From Leeuwenhoekiella marinoflava DSM 3653 (GTDB taxonomy: Bacteria; Bacteroidota; Bacteroidia; Flavobacteriales; Flavobacteriaceae), in assembly GCF_900129005.1 (NCBI RefSeq), contig NZ_FQUN01000012.1, positions 124,001 to 188,000 of the forward strand: a stretch of 64,000 nucleotides of DNA. The letters are read 5' to 3'. Both the position numbers and the translations under genes were made by a program. This document shows, in pieces, positions 19,549 through 27,997 of the stretch (position 1 is the first letter of the stretch; each line of letters opens with the position of its first letter). The notes below the pieces were generated by a model. That model was not told the DNA's origin. It saw nothing but the letters and a program-made list of their open reading frames with translations, and ran no database searches.

Positions 19549-20637
19549 TTAGGATTTAAAAGTCAATGTAAATCGAGTTCCTTCGTTAAGCTTACTCTCA
19601 ATCTCAATGTTGCCACCTAAACTTGTAATATGGTTGTGAACAAGATATAATCCTATGCCTTTGCTATCTTCATAATCATGAAAACGCTGATGAAGTTTAA
19701 AGACTTTATCACCTGCACTTTTTAAATCTATACCAGACCCATTGTCTTGAAACACTAGTTTGATATTGTTCTCAGATTTAAAAGAATGAATATTTATAAC
19801 AGAAGCTAAGTCTAGTCTAGCGTATTTTATACTGTTTGTAATTAGATTAAGAAAAATGCTTTTTAAAAAGTTTAGGTTGAAAACCACCGAAGGAGCGCTC
19901 TTAAAATCATATTGTATAGTGACATTATTTTTCTCAATGAGTTGCTTTATTGAGTCTTGCGTAGTGTTTAAAGTTTTTTCAAAATCTATAGATTTCGTTT
20001 TAAGGTTTAGACGATCCTTTTTTATCCACCCATCAAGATATGACGTTATTACATCATTTAAGTTTTCAGTAGAAATGCGAAGTAATTTTACATATTCTAG
20101 GGTGTCTGGATCTTTAATTTTAGATTCATCAATAAGTTGATGCAGTGTTATGAGGTTACTCAGCGGTGATCTTAAATCGTGAGAACTAGAATAATTAAAA
20201 TGCTTTAAATCTTTATTGCTTTCACTCAGTTGTTTCAGTAGAAGGTTTCGTTCTATTTCTATATTTTTCTTTAAGGTTATGTCCTTTGCTACCGCATAGA
20301 TAATATCTTCTTTTTTTAGTGCGATTGAAGACCAATGAAACCAAACGACACTTCCATTTTTGTGAATGTATCTATTCTCAAATTGTGTTAATTCATTTTC
20401 TTCTAATAGGCTTTGTCGCTTCTTACTTGTAATAGACCTGTCATCTTCATGAATGAAATGATAAATGGGCTTGGCAAATAATTCTTCTTCGGTATATCCT
20501 AAAGTAGTGATAAGCGCAGGATTTACTTTTCTAAAGTATCCATCATATCCAGCTATGCACATTACATCTGGAGATAATTCAAAGAAATAATCTAGGTTAT
20601 AGAGTATGTCATTGGGTTTTTTCTGAGTAGAAAGCAT
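19549..20637 (-). CDS. PAS domain sensor histidine kinase
   Basis: 362 residues, no membrane segment, so probably cytosolic. A PAS domain with PAC motif (about 13-125, ending WFHWSSIALKKEDIIYAVAKDIT) is followed by a short coiled coil, the phospho-acceptor His153 in SHDLRSPL, and an HATPase domain with N-box NLITNSIKYA, DNGSGID and SKGIGLYLVH. This is a light, redox or small-molecule sensing layout; the signal is unknown. No response regulator is adjacent, so its partner is elsewhere. It lies 33 bases downstream of the small membrane protein gene. Confidence 0.92.
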   Translation of the reverse strand: MLSTQKKPNDILYNLDYFFELSPDVMCIAGYDGYFRKVNPALITTLGYTEEELFAKPIYHFIHEDDRSITSKKRQSLLEENELTQFENRYIHKNGSVVWFHWSSIALKKEDIIYAVAKDITLKKNIEIERNLLLKQLSESNKDLKHFNYSSSHDLRSPLSNLITLHQLIDESKIKDPDTLEYVKLLRISTENLNDVITSYLDGWIKKDRLNLKTKSIDFEKTLNTTQDSIKQLIEKNNVTIQYDFKSAPSVVFNLNFLKSIFLNLITNSIKYARLDLASVINIHSFKSENNIKLVFQDNGSGIDLKSAGDKVFKLHQRFHDYEDSKGIGLYLVHNHITSLGGNIEIESKLNEGTRFTLTFKS

Positions 20638-20670
20638 GAGAGTTGGAGGAGGTTAATTTCTGAAGTTAGT

Positions 20671-21090
20671 TTAATCTTTATAGAGATCTGGAGTTATTTT
20701 TAATGATACGGCATGTTTACCATCATAACCATAATAGTTATAATTTAAGGTGACCTCATGTTCTTTAAAATAGTTCATATCTTGACTAGATTTTAGTTGA
20801 GCAATTATGCCTGGTTTGATGTATTTAGCAATAGTATCTTTATTAACCATGTCTGAACGGTATATAAGCGTATAGTAGTAATCAAAGATCTTGTCTCCGG
20901 TTACTGTAGCGCTATCCAGACGTGTTTCTTCATCAACTTGAATAGGAGCTTGTTTATTAAGCTCAAGAGCAACTTCAATTAAAGTTTCTTGAACATCGGG
21001 TTCAAATAATTTTGATACTAAGTAAAAGCTAATTCCTCCAAATATTAAGAATGAAATTACAGCTATAACAATAGAGCTTGTTTTTTTCAT
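20671..21090 (-). CDS. Small membrane-anchored protein of unknown function
   Basis: 139 residues with one N-terminal membrane helix (SIVIAVISFLIFGGISFYLV) and a soluble domain of about 100 residues, with features such as GDKIFDYYYTLIYRS and NYNYYGYDGKHAVSLKI. I do not recognise the family. It starts 5 bases after the stop of the carboxylase gene and ends 33 bases before the histidine kinase gene, so the three are probably co-transcribed. Confidence 0.7.
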   Translation of the reverse strand: MKKTSSIVIAVISFLIFGGISFYLVSKLFEPDVQETLIEVALELNKQAPIQVDEETRLDSATVTGDKIFDYYYTLIYRSDMVNKDTIAKYIKPGIIAQLKSSQDMNYFKEHEVTLNYNYYGYDGKHAVSLKITPDLYKD

Positions 21091-21095
21091 AGCTA

Positions 21096-22724
21096 TTAAA
21101 CCTGTATAATTCCTAGATTGAATTTTTTCTCAATAGGGGCGTGGTTCGCAGCCTCGATTCCTGTTGAAATCCAGTGACGGGTTTGAAGCGGATCTATAAC
21201 TGCATCGGTCCAGATACGAGATGCAGCATAATACGGCGAAACCTGCTCGTCGTAACGCGCTTTGATGTTGTCGTAAAGTTCTTTTTCAACTTCCGGAGTG
21301 ATTTCTTTTCCTTGCTTTTTTAAGGAAGCCGTTTCTATCTGAAGTAAAACTTTTGCGGCACTATTACCGCTCATCACAGCCAATTCTGCAGAAGGCCATG
21401 CCGCGATCAACCGCGGATCATAGGCTTTACCACACATCGCGTAATTGCCTGCGCCGTATGAATTACCTATAATGATTGTGAATTTAGGAACCACACTATT
21501 ACTAACGGCGTTAACCATTTTAGCGCCATCTTTAATAATACCACCGTGCTCACTTTTGCTACCTACCATAAAGCCAGTAACATCTTGTAAAAACACGAGC
21601 GGAATTTTCTTTTGATTACAGTTGGCAATAAAACGCGTAGCCTTATCAGCACTATCGCTATAAATCACTCCGCCAAACTGCATCTCACCTTTTTTAGTTT
21701 TTACAATCTTTCGTTGATTAGCAATTATACCTACAGCCCAACCGTCTATACGAGCATAAGCCGTAATAAGCGTTTGACCGTAGCCTTTTTTGTATTCTTC
21801 AAATTCAGAATCATCAACGAGACGTTTGATGATTTCGTTCATATCGTATTGATCACTGCGTTTAGCAGGTAAAATTCCATAGATATCCTGAGGATTTTCT
21901 TTGGGTTTAGCAGGTGAAGCACGATTAAAACCGGCTTTATCAAAATCACCTATTTTCCCCATTATATTTTTAATACGTGTCAAAGCATCACGATCGTCAG
22001 TTGCTTTATAATCGGTAACGCCGCTTATTTCACAATGTGTAGTAGCACCACCCAAGGTTTCATTGTCAACACTTTCTCCAATTGCCGCTTTTACCAGGTA
22101 ACTACCAGCCAGAAAAATACTTCCGGTTTTGTCTACAATCATCGCTTCGTCACTCATAATAGGTAAATACGCGCCACCGGCGACACAGCTTCCCATCACA
22201 GCGCTAATCTGCGTGATTCCCATACTGCTCATTATCGCATTGTTTCTAAAGATTCTCCCAAAATGTTCTTTATCAGGGAAAATCTCATCTTGCATCGGCA
22301 GATATACACCTGCGCTGTCGACCAGATAAATGATAGGAAGCTTATTTTCTATACTCAATTCTTGTGCACGAAGGTTTTTCTTTCCGGTTATGGGGAACCA
22401 GGCGCCTGCTTTTACGGTAGCATCGTTAGCTACAACAATACATTGTTTGCCACTAATATGACCTATTTTAACCACAACGCCTCCGCTGGGACAACCACCG
22501 TGTTCTTCATACATACCTTCACCGGCAAATGCAGCGATTTCAATAGCTTTTTCGGGTTTGTCGAGTAAAAAGTCGATACGCTCCCGTGCGGTAAGCTTTC
22601 CTTTTTCGTGTTGTTTTGCGATACGCTTTTCGCCTCCGCCCAGTTTTACCTGAGCAAATTTTCTTTTTAAGTCTGAAACAAGAAGCTTATTATGATCTTC
22701 GTTTTTATTGAATTTGATATCCAT
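21096..22724 (-). CDS. Acyl-CoA carboxylase carboxyltransferase subunit, methylcrotonyl-CoA carboxylase type
   Basis: 542 residues with the crotonase-like carboxyltransferase fold. Motifs such as YLVDSAGVYLPMQDEIFPDKEHFGRIF, GSCVAGGAYLPIMSDEA and LGGATTHCEISGVTDY resemble methylcrotonyl-CoA (or geranyl-CoA) carboxylase beta rather than propionyl-CoA carboxylase beta. That would place it in leucine catabolism, carboxylating 3-methylcrotonyl-CoA with a biotin-carrying partner. The biotin subunit is not in this window. It heads a likely three-gene unit. Confidence 0.85.
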   Translation of the reverse strand: MDIKFNKNEDHNKLLVSDLKRKFAQVKLGGGEKRIAKQHEKGKLTARERIDFLLDKPEKAIEIAAFAGEGMYEEHGGCPSGGVVVKIGHISGKQCIVVANDATVKAGAWFPITGKKNLRAQELSIENKLPIIYLVDSAGVYLPMQDEIFPDKEHFGRIFRNNAIMSSMGITQISAVMGSCVAGGAYLPIMSDEAMIVDKTGSIFLAGSYLVKAAIGESVDNETLGGATTHCEISGVTDYKATDDRDALTRIKNIMGKIGDFDKAGFNRASPAKPKENPQDIYGILPAKRSDQYDMNEIIKRLVDDSEFEEYKKGYGQTLITAYARIDGWAVGIIANQRKIVKTKKGEMQFGGVIYSDSADKATRFIANCNQKKIPLVFLQDVTGFMVGSKSEHGGIIKDGAKMVNAVSNSVVPKFTIIIGNSYGAGNYAMCGKAYDPRLIAAWPSAELAVMSGNSAAKVLLQIETASLKKQGKEITPEVEKELYDNIKARYDEQVSPYYAASRIWTDAVIDPLQTRHWISTGIEAANHAPIEKKFNLGIIQV

Positions 22725-22912
22725 CTATAAAATTTAAACATTCTTAATTAATGGTCTTTATGCAAATAGGTAATAAACTGAAATAATTAGAACGTAGCAT
22801 TGTGTGGTAACGAAAATACGAAATCGATATCTCAATACACGCTACTATTTATATGAAAAATGCGATATTTGCGCTCTATGCTTCGATGCAAAGACGCACA
22901 AAAATCAAAACT

Positions 22913-23092
22913 ATGATGAATAAGAATACGGTACTGAGTTGGGCTACTTTTATAATGATTGTGGTGGGACTTGGTCTTATATTTCTAGGTGCATTTAGAT
23001 ACAATGAAGTTGCCGGTTGGGGTTTTGCCTCAGTTGGGATTGGGTTTTTTGCAATTGCCTGGGTTTTTAATGCATTAAAAGGTCGTGTTTAA
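22913..23092 (+). CDS. Small two-helix membrane protein (CAL67264-like)
   Basis: 59 residues, nearly all in two membrane helices: TVLSWATFIMIVVGLGLIFLGAF and GFASVGIGFFAIAWVFNAL, with a KGRV tail. It resembles the small flavobacterial family named after Gramella CAL67264; no function is known. I use ATG 22913 (MMNKNTV); the longer frame from 22853 adds a basic segment, and a near-consensus -7 (GATATTTG) lies in it at 22863-22870. Its stop overlaps the next start (TAATG), so the two genes are translationally coupled. Confidence 0.75.
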   Translation: MMNKNTVLSWATFIMIVVGLGLIFLGAFRYNEVAGWGFASVGIGFFAIAWVFNALKGRV

Positions 23093-23562
23093 TGGCACAA
23101 AAATTACTTAAAGAGCAACTTTTAAGACATCTTCACGGCGGAGAAGCCTTTAAAAATGTTGAGGATCTGCTTGAGGACATCTCCTATAAAAAAAGTGGTG
23201 AGCGTCCTGTGGGTTTGCCTTATTCTTTTTATGAGGTTTTTTACCATATGGCTTACGCACAAAAAGATATATTGAATTTTTGTTTAGCCGAGTCGTATGC
23301 AATGCCGAGTTGGCCTAAAGATTATTGGCCGGCTGAAAAGAAGGCTAAAACTAAAGAAGAATGGAAATCATTAGTGTCTGAGTTTTTTAAAGATCGAAAG
23401 CTTTTAATGGCTTTTATTGAAGATGAAAATACAGACTTGTTGCAAGTGGTTAAACACGGGGAGGAACAGCGTGTTTTGCGTGAACTGATGCTGGTTATAG
23501 AGCATAATGCTTATCACACCGGTCAGCTTGCAATTATTCTTAGGCTTCTGGGCTTAATATAG
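23092..23562 (+). CDS. DinB family protein
   Basis: 156 residues of the DinB/YfiT four-helix bundle. Likely metal-binding histidines are in EVFYHMAYAQ and in the C-terminal VIEHNAYHTGQLAII, the latter typical of the family. Members include thiol-transferases and damage-inducible proteins; the role here is unknown. The start ATG overlaps the preceding stop by one base. Confidence 0.85.
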   Translation: MAQKLLKEQLLRHLHGGEAFKNVEDLLEDISYKKSGERPVGLPYSFYEVFYHMAYAQKDILNFCLAESYAMPSWPKDYWPAEKKAKTKEEWKSLVSEFFKDRKLLMAFIEDENTDLLQVVKHGEEQRVLRELMLVIEHNAYHTGQLAIILRLLGLI

Positions 23563-23595
23563 CCAATAAATTCTCTTAACTTGATTAGAAAGGAT

Positions 23596-23618
23596 ACACC
23601 TGAGTTTTAGGTGTTTTT
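23596..23618 (+). terminator. Rho-independent terminator after the DinB gene
   Basis: ACACCT with loop GAGTTTT and AGGTGT, followed by TTTTAT; 6-bp stem. Confidence 0.75.
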
Positions 23619-23652
23619 ATAAAAAAAACAAGATTTTAATACTGAATACATT

Positions 23653-25344
23653 ATGAGTGACGATAAAAAGATAATTTTTTCAATGACCGGGGTAAGCAAA
23701 ACCTATTCCGGTGCGAATACCCCTGTACTTAAGAAAATCTATTTGAGCTTTTTTTATGGAGCAAAAATTGGAATATTAGGGCTTAATGGTTCCGGTAAAT
23801 CCACTTTGATGAAAATCATTGCAGGATTGGATACTAATTTTCAGGGAGAGGTTACTTCAGATAAGGAATTTAGTGTAGGTTATTTAGAACAGGAGCCGAA
23901 GTTGGATCCTGAAAAAACGGTACTTGAGATTGTAAAAGAAGGCGCTGCTGAAACAGTAGCCATTCTGGAAGAATACAATAAAATCAATGACTCTTTTGGT
24001 CTTGAAGAAGTGTACTCAGATCCAGACAAGATGGATAAACTTATGGCACGCCAAGCCGTCTTACAGGACGAGATTGACGCGCGTGGTGCCTGGGAACTGG
24101 ACAATAAGCTCGAAGTTGCGATGGATGCATTGCGTACGCCACCTGCAGATCAAAAGGTAGGAGTGCTTTCTGGTGGTGAAAAGCGTCGTGTGGCTTTATG
24201 TCGCTTATTGCTTCAGGAACCCGATGTATTGCTTCTGGATGAACCTACCAACCACTTGGATGCAGAAAGCGTACACTGGTTAGAGCATCATTTAGCGCAA
24301 TACAAAGGAACGGTTATTGCAGTAACACACGACCGTTATTTCTTAGATAATGTTGCAGGATGGATTCTAGAATTAGACAGGGGAGAAGGTATTCCGTGGA
24401 AAGGGAATTACTCTTCCTGGTTAGACCAGAAGTCCAAACGCATGGCACAGGAAAGCAAGACTGCGTCTAAGCGTCAAAAAACGCTGGAACGTGAGCTAGA
24501 GTGGGTACGTCAGGGAGCTAAAGGCCGTCAGACGAAGCAGAAAGCACGTTTGAGCAATTATGATAAACTCTTATCTCAAGATCAAAAGCAAACAGACGAG
24601 AAATTAGAAATCTATATTCCTAATGGCCCACGTTTGGGGACTAATGTAATTGATGCTACCGGCGTGAGTAAAGCATTTGGGGATAAATTGCTTTATGAGG
24701 ATCTTAATTTCACCCTTCCGCAGGCTGGAATAGTAGGTGTTATAGGTCCCAACGGAGCAGGGAAGACCACTATTTTTAAAATGATTATGGGCGAAATCGA
24801 ACCGGATAAAGGAAGCTTTACCGTTGGAGAAACTGCTCAAATCGCCTACGTTGACCAAAGTCATAGTAATATTGATCCTGATAAAACCATTTGGCAAAAT
24901 TTTTCTGATGAGCAGGAGCTTGTGTTAATGGGAGGTAAAGAGGTGAACTCGAGAGCTTATTTGAGTCGTTTTAATTTTAGTGGAAACGAGCAAAATAAAA
25001 AAGTGAGTATGCTTTCCGGTGGTGAGCGTAACCGCTTACATCTTGCAATGACGCTAAAAGAAGAAGGAAACGTATTGCTATTGGATGAGCCTACTAACGA
25101 TTTGGATGTGAACACACTGCGCGCTCTTGAAGAAGGACTTGAAAACTTTGCGGGTTGTGCCGTTGTTATTTCTCACGACCGTTGGTTCTTAGATAGAATT
25201 TGTACACATATTTTAGCTTTTGAAGGCGATAGTCAAGTTTATTTCTTTGAAGGTGGTTTTTCTGATTACGAGGAAAATAAGAAGAAACGTCTAGGTGGTG
25301 ATTTAATGCCAAAACGTATTAAGTATAAAAAATTGGTTCGATAA
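23653..25344 (+). CDS. ettA: Energy-dependent translational throttle protein EttA (ABC-F)
   Basis: ABC-F ATPase that binds the ribosome E site and couples translation to the ATP/ADP ratio. The 563 residues carry two ABC domains: Walker A GLNGSGKST and GPNGAGKTT, signatures LSGGEKRR and LSGGERNR, Walker B LLLDEPTNHLDAES and LLLDEPTNDLDV. The charged linker between them (KSKRMAQESKTASKRQKTLERELEWVRQ) is the PtIM segment, and the length fits EttA rather than Uup or YheS. It has no membrane helices. The start is ATG 23653. Confidence 0.96.
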   Translation: MSDDKKIIFSMTGVSKTYSGANTPVLKKIYLSFFYGAKIGILGLNGSGKSTLMKIIAGLDTNFQGEVTSDKEFSVGYLEQEPKLDPEKTVLEIVKEGAAETVAILEEYNKINDSFGLEEVYSDPDKMDKLMARQAVLQDEIDARGAWELDNKLEVAMDALRTPPADQKVGVLSGGEKRRVALCRLLLQEPDVLLLDEPTNHLDAESVHWLEHHLAQYKGTVIAVTHDRYFLDNVAGWILELDRGEGIPWKGNYSSWLDQKSKRMAQESKTASKRQKTLERELEWVRQGAKGRQTKQKARLSNYDKLLSQDQKQTDEKLEIYIPNGPRLGTNVIDATGVSKAFGDKLLYEDLNFTLPQAGIVGVIGPNGAGKTTIFKMIMGEIEPDKGSFTVGETAQIAYVDQSHSNIDPDKTIWQNFSDEQELVLMGGKEVNSRAYLSRFNFSGNEQNKKVSMLSGGERNRLHLAMTLKEEGNVLLLDEPTNDLDVNTLRALEEGLENFAGCAVVISHDRWFLDRICTHILAFEGDSQVYFFEGGFSDYEENKKKRLGGDLMPKRIKYKKLVR

Positions 25345-25362
25345 AAACTGGTTTGGATATTA

Positions 25363-25402
25363 AAAAGAGGCTGTCTAAAAAGTATTTAGGCAGTTTTTTT
25401 TA
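25363..25402 (+). terminator. Rho-independent terminator of ettA
   Basis: CTGTCTAAA ... TTTAGGCAG with one G-T pair, followed by T8. The rest of the 300-base gap up to 25647 holds only the promoter at 25528-25535. Confidence 0.8.
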
Positions 25403-25527
25403 GATAAAAATTCTTTTTAGAAGAAGTGCTTCTTTTTGTAATTATATAGTGTATAAATGTATAGTTCAGAAGAGTTGATTCATGTTGAATTTATTAAGTC
25501 TAAATAGTTCAAAAGTATTTTCCGTTT

Positions 25528-25535
25528 TATATTTG
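25528..25535 (+). promoter_or_regulatory. Promoter -7 element upstream of the PepSY membrane protein gene
   Basis: TATATTTG, exact TAnnTTTG match. The start codon is 113 bases further on, so the leader would be about 105 nt. Confidence 0.6.
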
Positions 25536-25647
25536 CAACTACTTGAAAAATAGTTTGCGCTAATGATTTTTTACAAATTAGACTGTGAAACAAAATTCTT
25601 GAAGGCTATTCTTAATATTGCTATAGACAACTTTTTTAAACTCTAAA

Positions 25648-26769
25648 ATGAAAAATAAGAAGACCTACACCATTAGAAAATTTATCAATGATGTGCATCT
25701 CTGGCTGGGACTTGCTAGCGGAATTATTTTGTTTTTGGTTTGTCTTAGCGGAACTATTCTTGCTTTTGAACATGAGATTAAAGATGCCTTTGCAGATGAA
25801 TTAGTTATAGACCCAAAAGGTGAAAAAATAAGTGTAGCGGTTTTAAAAGAAAAAATCACAACAGAAAATAGTGGCGTGTTAACCAGTATAAGCATTCCCG
25901 AGGCTTCAGACAAGGCTTACGTTTTTACAGTAAAAGAAAATCCTAAAGAGCGCCGCGGTACTATTATGATGGTAAATCCATATACTGGAGAGCGCTTAAA
26001 ACCAGCGGTAAATCCTGCAGATGCTTTTTGTTTTTTCTTCTTTAAAATGCACCGTTGGTTACTTTTAGATTCAGCGATTGGGAGACCAATAGTAGGTGTA
26101 GCAACCATCATCTTTTTAATTCTTTCTATAACCGGTCTTGTGTTATGGTTTCCGAAGAAAGTAAAATGGAAAAATGTAAAAAGCGGTTTTAAAATTAAAA
26201 CAAAAGCCAATTGGAAACGTGTGAATCATGATTTGCATAACACACTGGGTTTTTACGCTTTGATCTTTATCATAATAATGGGAATCACTGGTTTATGTTG
26301 GTCTTTTGAAGGATATAGAGTGGGTTTAGGGAATCTTATAGGGACTAAAATATTTAACCGTTCTTCTCCAGAATTTCAAATTATCGAAAGCGCAGAAGCT
26401 TCAAAAATCAGTCTTCCTGAAATTTTAAATACTGCAGATACAATTTTTGATTACCCGGGAGATGTTTCTATAAACCTACCGGGAGAGCGAAATGATTTTT
26501 TTAGCATTAGAAAGCGTGATGCTAACGGTTGGTCACCTTCTATTTCAGATATGGCTTACGTTTCAAAAACAGGAGAGGTGCTTGCTGTAGAAAAATTTAG
26601 TGATAAGCCGTTTAATGTGCAATTGGCTTCTTTGGTAAAACCCCTGCATACGGGAGAAGTTTTTGGATTCTTTTCTAAGTTCATTTACTTTCTCGCATGT
26701 TTAATTGGTACAAGTTTGCCGGTAACGGGAACCTTAATTTGGCTCAATAAAATGAAAAAGAAAAAATAG
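25648..26769 (+). CDS. PepSY-associated membrane protein (PiuB-like)
   Basis: 373 residues with four predicted membrane helices. The first, with its FINDVHLWLGLASGIILFLVCLSGTILAFE motif, is the hallmark of PepSY-TM proteins; a second His-rich section is VNHDLHNTLGFYALIFIIIMGITGLCW. The large periplasmic loop contains a PepSY-like region. Members are often linked to iron or siderophore uptake and to ferric reduction, but no TonB receptor is adjacent here, so that role is not supported by context. Confidence 0.9.
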   Translation: MKNKKTYTIRKFINDVHLWLGLASGIILFLVCLSGTILAFEHEIKDAFADELVIDPKGEKISVAVLKEKITTENSGVLTSISIPEASDKAYVFTVKENPKERRGTIMMVNPYTGERLKPAVNPADAFCFFFFKMHRWLLLDSAIGRPIVGVATIIFLILSITGLVLWFPKKVKWKNVKSGFKIKTKANWKRVNHDLHNTLGFYALIFIIIMGITGLCWSFEGYRVGLGNLIGTKIFNRSSPEFQIIESAEASKISLPEILNTADTIFDYPGDVSINLPGERNDFFSIRKRDANGWSPSISDMAYVSKTGEVLAVEKFSDKPFNVQLASLVKPLHTGEVFGFFSKFIYFLACLIGTSLPVTGTLIWLNKMKKKK

Positions 26770-26796
26770 TATTTATATACTTTTAAAATAAAATAA

Positions 26797-26831
26797 GACC
26801 TCATTGTTTAAACAGTGAGGTCCTATTTTTT
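26797..26831 (+). terminator. Rho-independent terminator of the PepSY gene
   Basis: GACCTCATTG TTTAAA CAGTGAGGTC with one G-T pair, followed by CTATTTTTT. Confidence 0.85.
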
Positions 26832-26851
26832 AAGTACTTTTAAGCAACTTC

Positions 26852-26859
26852 TAATTTTG
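26852..26859 (+). promoter_or_regulatory. Promoter -7 element overlapping the start region of the HAD gene
   Basis: TAATTTTG, exact TAnnTTTG match. It ends only 5 bases before the TTG start at 26865, so the transcript would have almost no leader. Confidence 0.6.
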
Positions 26860-26864
26860 AGAAT

Positions 26865-27557
26865 TTGGATTTAAATAAAATAAAGGTTATCGCTTTTGAT
26901 GCAGATGATACGCTTTGGGTAAATGAAACCTTTTTTAGAGATGCAGAAATTGCTTTTGCAAAACATCTTTCAGATTACGGTGACGAAGAAGATATCGTAC
27001 GAAAGCTTCTGGATACGGAAATACGAAACCTGAATACGTATGGCTACGGTATAAAAGGCTTTACGTTATCTATGCTCGAAACTGCACATCGGTTAATGGG
27101 AGATAGTATGAATGCCGAAACAACTGCATTTATTCTAAATAAAGGAAAACAGATGCTGGCAGAACCAGTTGAAGTTTTACCTTATATTGAAGAAGTTCTT
27201 GAAGAGCTTTCTAAAAAATATAAGTTGGTTGTTGCTACTAAAGGTGATTTGCTTGACCAGGAGCGTAAACTTATTAAAAGCGGATTAATTGATTATTTTC
27301 ATCACGTGGAGATTGTTTCCGATAAAAAAGAAACACAGTATAAAAAACTGGTTAAACATCTTGATATAGAACCTCAAGAATTTTTAATGATTGGTAATTC
27401 GCTAAAGTCTGATGTAATTCCGGTATTGGCGATGGGAGGTTATGCGTTTCATATTCCGTTTCATACCACGTGGAGTCATGAGCAGGTTGATGACGAAATA
27501 AATCATTCTAAGTTCAGAGTGCTTACCAGTGCTAAAGAATTGCTATATATTTTATGA
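26865..27557 (+). CDS. HAD family hydrolase
   Basis: 230 residues of the haloacid dehalogenase superfamily. Motif I is FDADDTLW (nucleophile Asp12, acid Asp14); motif II is in VVATKG; the motif III lysine is in the SDKKETQYKKL section; motif IV is MIGNSLKSDV, with two Asp/Ser residues for Mg2+. An inserted helical cap sits after motif I, as in phosphoglycolate-phosphatase-like members. The substrate is unknown. The start is TTG at 26865; there is no in-frame ATG before motif I. Confidence 0.88.
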   Translation: MDLNKIKVIAFDADDTLWVNETFFRDAEIAFAKHLSDYGDEEDIVRKLLDTEIRNLNTYGYGIKGFTLSMLETAHRLMGDSMNAETTAFILNKGKQMLAEPVEVLPYIEEVLEELSKKYKLVVATKGDLLDQERKLIKSGLIDYFHHVEIVSDKKETQYKKLVKHLDIEPQEFLMIGNSLKSDVIPVLAMGGYAFHIPFHTTWSHEQVDDEINHSKFRVLTSAKELLYIL

Positions 27558-27596
27558 CACTATAATTAGGAGGAATCAAAATGTTCTGAAACCTAT

Positions 27597-27761
27597 TTAA
27601 TGTCTTCTGGGTAAAAAGCTGCGTAAGATATAAATGATGGCTGCAAAACCTAAACCTAGTAGAAGGCCTTTACCAAAACTTGCATTGATAAATAAAATTA
27701 GAACAGCAATTATTGCGAGAACTCCAAAAAGTATAGCCGCGCGTTTGTGATTTTCTTTCAT
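27597..27761 (-). CDS. Small two-helix membrane protein, unknown
   Basis: A 54-residue reading frame too short for routine listing. It begins with the charged MKENHKRAA and has two hydrophobic helices (AILFGVLAIIAVLILFI and GLLLGLGFAAIIYIL) separated by NASFGK. It ends with the basic tail RSFLPRRH. The sense strand, codon structure and the positive-inside pattern support a real gene. I do not know the family. It lies alone in the 440-base gap between the HAD and coiled-coil genes, on the opposite strand. Confidence 0.6.
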   Translation of the reverse strand: MKENHKRAAILFGVLAIIAVLILFINASFGKGLLLGLGFAAIIYILRSFLPRRH

Positions 27762-27997
27762 AGTTCAAAGATACAGTTATGCAATTTTTTGGCTGAGTTA
27801 TTAATAAAAAATTAAAGATGCAGTGTTTGTCTTTTTTGTAAGTTTGGGTGCTTTTTAAGAGCAGTTGTAAGTCCTGTTTTTCGTTAAAAAACAGTAAATT
27901 ATAGTGGCTGTTTTTACAATTTTACACACTTTTGAATCAGCATTAACGTTAAAATATAAATAGGTACAAGCCTACGCTAATCAAACAATAGTTATTT

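Noticed and set aside
20641-20656. GGAGGAGG-like word near the PAS kinase start
   Set aside because: It is on the plus strand, while the gene is on the minus strand, so it is not an SD.
25458-25508. 16-codon frame in the ettA-PepSY gap
   Set aside because: Too short and lacking any motif; treated as chance.
27568-27589. AGGAGG followed by ATG-TTC-TGA
   Set aside because: A strong SD-like word, but the frame is only two codons long and there is no sign of a gene; probably chance.
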